From the NCBI GenBank assembly GCA_964444795.1, contig CAYUIQ010000318.1:1-8363 (forward strand): a DNA stretch of 8,363 bases. Direction: 5' to 3'. Of the stretch, positions 1 to 5,410 are shown in pieces. The notes below the pieces were generated by a model that worked only from the letters and a program-made list of their open reading frames with translations, was not told where the DNA came from and made no database searches. The translations under genes and the position numbers were made by a program. The DNA comes from JABMRP01 sp964444795. Its GTDB lineage: Bacteria > Planctomycetota > Planctomycetia > Pirellulales > Thermoguttaceae. Numbering within the stretch: the first letter of the stretch is position 1; every line of letters begins with the position of its first letter.

Positions 1-2065
1 CCAGGAAGAGCCGCTCATGCAGAGGGAACGGGTCCTGGTAGCCGAAATGGCAGGTGGTGTCACAATATGCCGGGATCTCTCGGGTAATGAAACGGAACCC
101 TCTGCCTCGTGGTTGCTCCGTACCGTTCCGCGGCCAGATCACCCCCATCATCCCTGCTTGCCCGCTATGATGGGGCCCAAAGGTGGCTACGATCTCCGAA
201 CGCCCCGGAACGGGACGCGCCTGCCAGAAACCGGCCGGATCTTCGATCGTGTTCCCAAACAACAGTGCCAGATTCGAACCGTCGGGGTTCATGGTCCACA
301 GTGCGTGTCGGGCGAAGACATTCTTCTCGATCCCGTAGTCCCAACGCGTGAACATCACTCGACCGTCATCCAAAACCTGTGGCGTGTGATCGCTGTCGAT
401 ATTGGCCGACAGCAGTTTGACACCAGACCCGTCCCTATTGCAGGAGAAGAGAACGCCGGAGGCGCCGCCCTGACAGGTGACCCACAGTTGGTTGCGGGTA
501 GAAACAAAGACCAGTCCGCCGTTGGGCAGTTCACAGGGACTGATATTGTGGTGCTGCCCGTGTGTAATCTGTTTCAGCCCGCTCCCATCCACGCCGATCT
601 CGAACAACTGCCAAGTGTGTCCGGTCGCTCCGCCTTGGCCGGAAAAGAAGATGGTCTTTGCGTCATGGGAGAGATTGAGATCGCGAATCGCCATATCCGG
701 TTGATGGAAGATCGTGCGCACGGGGTCCGTCGGTCGACTCGGGTCGAACAGGCAGATGCTCGCCGGTCTGGGACCCGCGGAATCGTAAGGCCGGACCGCA
801 TTGAGTTGCGTGCGTGGGCACTTGAGGAAGACAACCGGTGCCATCCCTTTGATCTGACGGTCCCAGAAGTCGCTTAACTCCTTCTCCGCCCGCAGGACCG
901 CCTGAATGCCGCCCATCTCACCGCTGGCCTGTAGAGCCAAGGCCGCTTCCACCGCTTTGTCCGTTTTCGCCAATTCGGCCAGGTATCTCGATGCGTTCGG
1001 AGATGCCGCTTCATGCTCGGCCCGATAGGTCTCGATCTCGTAATGGGGCGGTGAAAACATGGGTATGGGCTCGGGCGCGACGCGAAAGCCGCGAAGCCGT
1101 GCCAGAGCATCGATAAAAGCGGTCACCTGTTTTGCGAGCACTTGCAGTTCGGCAGGAGGCGCGTCCCGGAGCGTCTCCTGGATCAGGGCCGCGGGCACAT
1201 CCAGTCGCTGGGCCATGAGGGCGATGCAGGCAGCCGATTCAAGCGGCGGCCGTGTTTCGACGATTTGCTTGCCGTGGGCAAACCAGGGTTGGTCGGCGAT
1301 CGTGAAATTGCTCCGCCCGGGCTTGGTGTCGCGGATGATGCTGGGCGACCACTGCAAGGGGACCAGCGGATCGTATGGGGTGATGTCCTTGAGCCCGAAG
1401 GCGAAACCGCGCGTACCCCACATGGACGTGATCTTCACCAGCAGGTGATTCCGCCCCCGGTGCAGCGACAAGTCCGTTCGCAATTGCGCGGGATAACGAC
1501 TGGGCTGTCGCTCGGCCCGAACGGCAGTTCCCCCCTTCTGCCCATTGAGCCAGATGCCGATGTGGTCCTCGGCATTGACAATCATCTCCACGGTCGCCGC
1601 CTCGGCCGTGTCGATGGTCCGATACAGATAGACCGTTTCGAAGCGTGAGGGAGCCGGACCACGAGGCAGCAGATTGCGGAATCCGTCCTCCCACTCCGGA
1701 TATTTCTTCCATGGCCGCCGGGTGTCGAGCATCCCCGGAAACTTCTTGGCCGCGTAGACCTTCTCTAAGTCGGGCACGCCGTCGGCAGCCATCGCGTCCT
1801 TCTCGGGCGCAAACAAATACTCGAACGACTCGAACAGTCCGCCAAAGGCGTCATTCTTGAACGGACCGACGCAGTACCAGTCGCCAAGCACAATCCCGTG
1901 TCGCGTCCGATCGGCCTGAAGTGCCTGTCTCTGTTGGGCATTGTATTCCGCGTGGACTTGGCCCAGATCCTCCAGACGAGACCGTGCCTCGTTGGCAGTG
2001 GATCCCCCGACGGGCAACAGGTTGAGGACGACCCACAAGAGCATGATGCGGCTATGCGCTCTCAT
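1..2065 (-). CDS. Secreted HZS-alpha-like beta-propeller heme protein with N-terminal jelly-roll module (3' end outside window)
   Basis: The frame is open from ATG at 2065 to the window edge (688 codons, no stop), so the C-terminus is missing. A signal peptide is visible: MRAHSR, a hydrophobic stretch at residues 7-20, likely cleavage after GSTA. Residues about 58-228 (GDWYCVGPF, then YLYRTI, IWLNGQ and NHLLVKI) look like the jelly-roll carbohydrate-binding-like module common in planctomycete exoenzymes. Residues about 230-400 are mostly helical and unrecognised. From about 409 (VVFLKCPRTQLN) propeller repeats appear: LSHDAKTIFFSG, LPNGGLVFVSTR, LDDGRVMFTRWDYG, ALWTMNPDGSN. This matches the HZS-alpha-like family of Planctomycetes. 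C668-DTT-C672-H673 followed by Y676 is a CX3CHxxY motif that could bind heme c. The start follows the upstream stop by 18 nt, with GGAG 10 nt before the ATG. Family recognition is by eye; an activity cannot be assigned, and hydrazine synthesis is not implied. Confidence 0.85.
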   Translation of the reverse strand, partial: MRAHSRIMLLWVVLNLLPVGGSTANEARSRLEDLGQVHAEYNAQQRQALQADRTRHGIVLGDWYCVGPFKNDAFGGLFESFEYLFAPEKDAMAADGVPDLEKVYAAKKFPGMLDTRRPWKKYPEWEDGFRNLLPRGPAPSRFETVYLYRTIDTAEAATVEMIVNAEDHIGIWLNGQKGGTAVRAERQPSRYPAQLRTDLSLHRGRNHLLVKITSMWGTRGFAFGLKDITPYDPLVPLQWSPSIIRDTKPGRSNFTIADQPWFAHGKQIVETRPPLESAACIALMAQRLDVPAALIQETLRDAPPAELQVLAKQVTAFIDALARLRGFRVAPEPIPMFSPPHYEIETYRAEHEAASPNASRYLAELAKTDKAVEAALALQASGEMGGIQAVLRAEKELSDFWDRQIKGMAPVVFLKCPRTQLNAVRPYDSAGPRPASICLFDPSRPTDPVRTIFHQPDMAIRDLNLSHDAKTIFFSGQGGATGHTWQLFEIGVDGSGLKQITHGQHHNISPCELPNGGLVFVSTRNQLWVTCQGGASGVLFSCNRDGSGVKLLSANIDSDHTPQVLDDGRVMFTRWDYGIEKNVFARHALWTMNPDGSNLALLFGNTIEDPAGFWQARPVPGRSEIVATFGPHHSGQAGMMGVIWPRNGTEQPRGRGFRFITREIPAYCDTTCHFGYQDPFPLHERLFL

Positions 2066-2075
2066 CGCTTCTTCG

Positions 2076-2079
2076 CTCC
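2076..2079 (-). promoter_or_regulatory. Likely ribosome binding site of the HZS-alpha-like gene
   Basis: GGAG on the minus strand ends 10 nt before the ATG at 2065, inside the 18-nt spacer after the GH95 stop codon. It supports an independent start for the downstream protein rather than a read-through product. The spacing is slightly long, so confidence is moderate. Confidence 0.5.
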
Positions 2080-2083
2080 GATT

Positions 2084-5000
2084 CTAGAACCGTCGTTTGA
2101 CCGGTTGGCCATCGATATACAGAATTGCTTCGCCCGTTTCACCGTCTACGGTTGCCGCAACGTGAACCCACTGATCCGGGACAAGGCCGGCCTGATGAGT
2201 GAGGGTGTCATAGCGGAAGATGAGGCGCAGCGAGTTGGCGGGATGGGTGTCGAGAAGATAGGCGGTCGCTTCGCCCGCCGGGGTTTTGTCGATGATGCGA
2301 ACACCCACGCCCGTCAGTTGGCCGGGCCGAATCCACGCCTCCAGCGTCAGGCCGTCGAGGCAGTTCAGCTCCGGATCATGATCCACACGGAGGTAAGCTC
2401 CCTTTTCAAGATGAACGGCCTTGCCCAGCGGTGTCTTGGTATCGATTTCCGTCACGGTGCCAACCGGCCTTGCCAGGAGCGCCTTCTCGCCGCCGGTGTT
2501 CACGAAGGCGGCTCCGTCCTTCCGCTGGAAGCCCCAACTGGCCACGCAACCCTTGACCGTTTCAGGCGAGAGTCCATCGTCGGTGGCGAGCGAAGCGATT
2601 TCGTCGCGGGGCAAGACACGGTTGAAGACGGAGGCCCGTGCCATGTCGCCGACGAACGTGTGCTGGCCATTGCTGTCGGCGCCGAGACGCAGGGGCAAGG
2701 TGTTCGGCGTGATGATCCGGCGTTCGAAAACCTTGGGCTCGTAAACCGTGGGCTCCGTGCGCACTTCGAGGCCGATCCGTTCCCCGGCCGGCAAGGTCAG
2801 CTTGCGGGCGCGCGTTCCGTGCGGTGACGTTCCCAGCCTGACGGATCCCTTGGCTACTTCTAGCGCATCGATGCGCCCTGGAAGACGAAGCGTGATTTCT
2901 TGTTCAATCGCCGAGGTCAGTTCAAGATGAATCACGCCTTGATCTTGGTCCCACCGCAGGTGGTCTATTGTGATTTGGCCCCGCGCGAGGATACCGTGGA
3001 TGCTACCTCGCCGCCAGCTCGGGGGTATCGATCGCAGCAGGTCCAGCGTTCCGTCCAGCGAGAACGCCAGCGATCGATTGACAAGATCCGGGTAGGCGCC
3101 GTTCCCGTCGAAGTTGAAGATCCCTCCGTTGGGTCGTAGCGACATGTGAAGGCTTGGGTATACCCGGTCGGCCATGCTGTTGAGGACCTCTTCAACCACG
3201 TCGCCTTGTCCCAGGTAGGCCGCCGACTGCGCGTGAAACGCGCGTCCGAAGGGAATGCCCGCCCAGTCGGCCCTCGGATTCCGCAGCCACTGCTCGCCCT
3301 TCCTTGCCAGCGCGACTTTCGAGGCTTCCCAGAGTTTCGGCGTGGCGCCCGGCGAAAACTCGAAGCTACGGAAGATCGGGTAGAACGGCGAGTGATGCCG
3401 GTGGTTATACGCATGCCGGAAGGAGCCGTCCGCCCACTCCGACAAGTCTCCCTCCGGGCCGATCTGATAGGGTGGCAATCGCTCCAGCAGGGCTCGCCAT
3501 CTTCCGACGTGTTCCCGTTCGACGTCTAGTTCCTCACAAGCCGCAATCAGATTGGTCAACAGTTCCCTGGCCACGGCGAGGTCCATCGTGGAATTGTCGG
3601 AGGCCAGCAACCCGCCAACCTCGGGCGAATAGGACGGCCGATAGAGGATCAGTCCGTTGGTATCCTGCTCGATCAGGAAGTCCTCGTAAAACAAGGCGAT
3701 CTCTTTCATCAGCGGTACCGCACGTTCCGCCAGGAAGGTTTTGTCTCCCGTATACCGGTAATAGTCGTAGAAATAGCTGGCCAGCCAACCGGCGCCCGGC
3801 GTCCAGAATTGCCACGCCCAGTTGCCGCCGTAGTGACAATTCAAGCCAGAGTTCGGGGACGCGACAACCTGGGACACGATGCCCCGCGCCCCAAACAGTT
3901 TTTCCGCGTTCGTTCTCCAGTCCGGCAGGAAGGATTCAATCAATCGGAAATAGCCCTCCATGCCTTCGATCATATTGGCGCTCAATGCCGAATCCATGGC
4001 ATTCTGAACGTTGGTATCGAACGTATAGGATCCGTTCCACGGCGCCGTGAAGACTCCGTTCCAGATGCCCTGCAGATTAGGCGGCAGTTCGCCGGCGCTG
4101 CAGATGAAGTAGAAGCGGCCGGCGTCGTACATCTTCTCGACCAGGGCCGGGGGGATTTGCCGGTAGTCCGTACCCCGTGCCTCCTTCAGCAGCCTTTCCG
4201 TGGTCTTTCGCCGGTCGTCTCCGCCGCCCAGGTCGAGGGTCACGCGGTTGAAGATGCCGCCGTGCGCCTCGACATGGGGACGCAGGAGCTTCTCGTAATC
4301 CGCCGAAAGGGCAAGGAGCTTCCGCTTCAGGGTGTCAACCGATTCCGCTTTGATTCGTTCGTGCCACTCGACCCCCATCAGCAGAAGCACCTCGGCGGCG
4401 TCCGTGACGATGATCTTATGGCCGTCGCCGCGGACGCGACCCTCTTTGACGACGACACGGATGACGCTGTCATAGCCGCCTGAGCTTTCGGTATAGGCGT
4501 TGTGGTACGTAATCCAGTCCCGGTCCACGCGAAGTTCCGATTTCGTCAGCTTATGCTCGATCGGCGGCGCGGCGATCGTTGCGTCGATCCGTTGGGCGCC
4601 GGGCCGCGTGATGGACAAGACCGCGACATTGTCGGGCCGGGACACGAACAGCCTGCGCGCATAACCACCGTCGTCATCGCGCCAATGCACCGACACTTCA
4701 CCCGTTTGAAAGTCGGTGGTTCGCACGTAGTCCGTTACCGTGCCGCCGGCGGGCATTTCGAGATTCAATTCGAAGGCCAGATGGAAAGGGTCGCTGTGGT
4801 AATTGAAATGACCTTGTTCGGCTGCCTTTTCCAGTGAGAATTTCAGCGCGGCGACATGGCCCTTTTCCCGGATGATCCGACGAACCTCCGGAAAGTGCTT
4901 TCCCAGATCACAGATTTCCGGCCGCGGGTGCGGCAAGTACAAACGTTCGTGATTCAGGACAATGGTTTCCCGGGTCGGATTCCCGTACACGATGGCTCCG

Positions 5001-5143
5001 ATGCGCCCATTGCCCGTCAGAAATCCATAGTCCCACCGGCTCGCCGGCACGGAACTGGCCACGCCCCGTTCGGGGAAAACCTCCCCGGCACTCGAGACGG
5101 TTCCGCAACCCAATATCAACATCGTTGTTAGTAGTCGACTCAC
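2084..5143 (-). CDS. Secreted GH95 family glycoside hydrolase (alpha-L-fucosidase/alpha-L-galactosidase type) with C-terminal LamG-like module
   Basis: Predicted to remove terminal alpha-L-fucose or related alpha-L-galactose from glycans by the inverting GH95 mechanism, outside the cytoplasm. I chose GTG at 5143 (1019 aa) because GAGGGAG lies 8 nt upstream and the product then begins with a short signal peptide (hydrophobic MLILGCG, likely cleavage after SSAG; LILGC might instead be a weak lipobox). In-frame TTG 5194, ATG 5188 and ATG 5173 are alternatives. Domains: N-terminal beta-sandwich about 34-273 (FLTGNGRIGAIVYG, LNHERLY); helical linker 269-294; (alpha/alpha)6 barrel about 323-698 (LPPNLQGIWNG, then SYTFDTNVQ); beta domain about 709-795; LamG-like pieces about 806-853 and 864-1019. 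The general acid is likely E508 in PSYSPE and the base D679 in FNFDGN. The usual NxN water-binding pair reads D376-T-N378. The LamG segments are in permuted order. The stop is 18 nt before the next gene. GH95 membership is confident; substrate is not. Confidence 0.9.
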   Translation of the reverse strand: MSRLLTTMLILGCGTVSSAGEVFPERGVASSVPASRWDYGFLTGNGRIGAIVYGNPTRETIVLNHERLYLPHPRPEICDLGKHFPEVRRIIREKGHVAALKFSLEKAAEQGHFNYHSDPFHLAFELNLEMPAGGTVTDYVRTTDFQTGEVSVHWRDDDGGYARRLFVSRPDNVAVLSITRPGAQRIDATIAAPPIEHKLTKSELRVDRDWITYHNAYTESSGGYDSVIRVVVKEGRVRGDGHKIIVTDAAEVLLLMGVEWHERIKAESVDTLKRKLLALSADYEKLLRPHVEAHGGIFNRVTLDLGGGDDRRKTTERLLKEARGTDYRQIPPALVEKMYDAGRFYFICSAGELPPNLQGIWNGVFTAPWNGSYTFDTNVQNAMDSALSANMIEGMEGYFRLIESFLPDWRTNAEKLFGARGIVSQVVASPNSGLNCHYGGNWAWQFWTPGAGWLASYFYDYYRYTGDKTFLAERAVPLMKEIALFYEDFLIEQDTNGLILYRPSYSPEVGGLLASDNSTMDLAVARELLTNLIAACEELDVEREHVGRWRALLERLPPYQIGPEGDLSEWADGSFRHAYNHRHHSPFYPIFRSFEFSPGATPKLWEASKVALARKGEQWLRNPRADWAGIPFGRAFHAQSAAYLGQGDVVEEVLNSMADRVYPSLHMSLRPNGGIFNFDGNGAYPDLVNRSLAFSLDGTLDLLRSIPPSWRRGSIHGILARGQITIDHLRWDQDQGVIHLELTSAIEQEITLRLPGRIDALEVAKGSVRLGTSPHGTRARKLTLPAGERIGLEVRTEPTVYEPKVFERRIITPNTLPLRLGADSNGQHTFVGDMARASVFNRVLPRDEIASLATDDGLSPETVKGCVASWGFQRKDGAAFVNTGGEKALLARPVGTVTEIDTKTPLGKAVHLEKGAYLRVDHDPELNCLDGLTLEAWIRPGQLTGVGVRIIDKTPAGEATAYLLDTHPANSLRLIFRYDTLTHQAGLVPDQWVHVAATVDGETGEAILYIDGQPVKRRF
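2087..2728 (-). other. LamG/concanavalin A-like domain in permuted order (C-terminal module of the GH95 protein)
   Basis: Residues about 806-853 read like the end of a LamG domain: LPLRLGADSNG, then TFVGDMARASVFNRVLPRDEI, which fits the usual FxGxIDEVRIYNRALSxxEI pattern. Residues about 864-1019 read like its beginning and middle: VASWGF, LTLEAWIRPG, WVHVAATVDGETG, ILYIDGQPV, after which the protein stops. The last-strand piece therefore precedes the first-strand piece. LamG modules usually bind glycans or help secreted enzymes assemble. The alternative is two copies each missing a half; the segment lengths favour one permuted fold. Confidence 0.6.
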
Positions 5144-5151
5144 TTCAAGTG

Positions 5152-5158
5152 CTCCCTC
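5152..5158 (-). promoter_or_regulatory. Ribosome binding site that decides the GH95 start
   Basis: GAGGGAG on the minus strand ends 8 nt before GTG at 5143. It is the strongest Shine-Dalgarno match in the window. It sits inside the frame that would be read from the upstream TTG or ATG codons, and it places the signal peptide at the very N-terminus of the protein. Confidence 0.65.
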
Positions 5159-5185
5159 TTGATTTGGCTCCATTCGGGATACTGT

Positions 5186-5209
5186 CATCGCCAAGGCGTT
5201 GCATCGCCA
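5186..5209 (-). promoter_or_regulatory. Candidate operator-like repeats upstream of GH95
   Basis: Minus-strand TGGCGATG occurs twice (5209-5202 and 5193-5186) with a 16-bp period. Between and overlapping them, GGCGTTGCATCGCC (plus strand, 5195-5208) is a 14-bp dyad with one mismatched pair. This lies 43-66 bp before the chosen GTG start. It could be a regulator site, but no -10/-35 pair is convincing nearby and a chance repeat is possible. Confidence 0.2.
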
Positions 5210-5250
5210 TAGCGTCCGCGACTCCCTCCCGCAACCGCGTGTTGGCCGCT

Positions 5251-5410
5251 CTAGTACTCAGTAACAAGCCAATTGATGGGTAGGGTGGCTGGGGTCGGAC
5301 TGCGAGGAACGAGCAGGGAGCCCCCAGATCGTTGCGTTCTGGGGGCTCGTTGCTCGTTCCTCGCATCTCGACCCCAGCCACCCATCAAACTCGCTGTTAC
5401 TGAGTACTAG
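5251..5410. repeat. 160-bp near-perfect palindrome, MITE/REP-like element
   Basis: The ends are a perfect 16-bp inverted repeat: CTAGTACTCAGTAACA at 5251-5266 and its complement at 5395-5410. After a poorly paired 6-7 nt stretch the arms pair again: TTGATGGG plus GTGGCTGGGGTCG on the left (5273-5297, with a 4-nt bulge TAGG) against 5368-5388, then GCGAGGAACGAGCA and GAGCCCCCAGA (5302-5328) against 5338-5364. The loop is 9 nt (5329-5337). No protein is encoded. CTAG at both tips may be a 4-bp target duplication. The right tip supplies the TAG stop codon of the heparinase-like gene. It has the shape of a non-autonomous mobile element or REP-type sequence; whether it is repeated in the genome cannot be seen here. 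Transcribed, it would fold into a very long hairpin that could end or shield the upstream transcript, although no T-run follows. Confidence 0.85.

Noticed and set aside
17..877. 286-codon open frame on the plus strand
   Set aside because: The opposite strand holds a continuous propeller protein with clear repeats; the plus-strand product has no recognisable features.
1239..1712. 157-codon minus-strand frame
   Set aside because: It lies in another frame inside the HZS-alpha-like coding region, which is open for 688 codons with signal peptide and domains.
1..2065. Calling the gene a true hydrazine synthase subunit
   Set aside because: Only family resemblance and one heme motif are visible; beta/gamma subunits and other anammox genes are absent and similar proteins occur in non-anammox planctomycetes.
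2084..2086. TAG as a recent nonsense mutation splitting one gene
   Set aside because: The downstream protein begins with a complete signal peptide and a ribosome binding site 18 nt after the stop, so two separate secreted proteins are more likely.
1898..2827. 309-codon open frame on the plus strand across the GH95/HZS-like junction
   Set aside because: It is antisense to two well-supported genes and shows no family motif; its openness follows from the codon use of the minus-strand genes.
5251..5410. Palindrome as a classical rho-independent terminator
   Set aside because: The stem is far longer than usual and no T-run follows on either strand; an effect on transcription is possible but not of the standard type.
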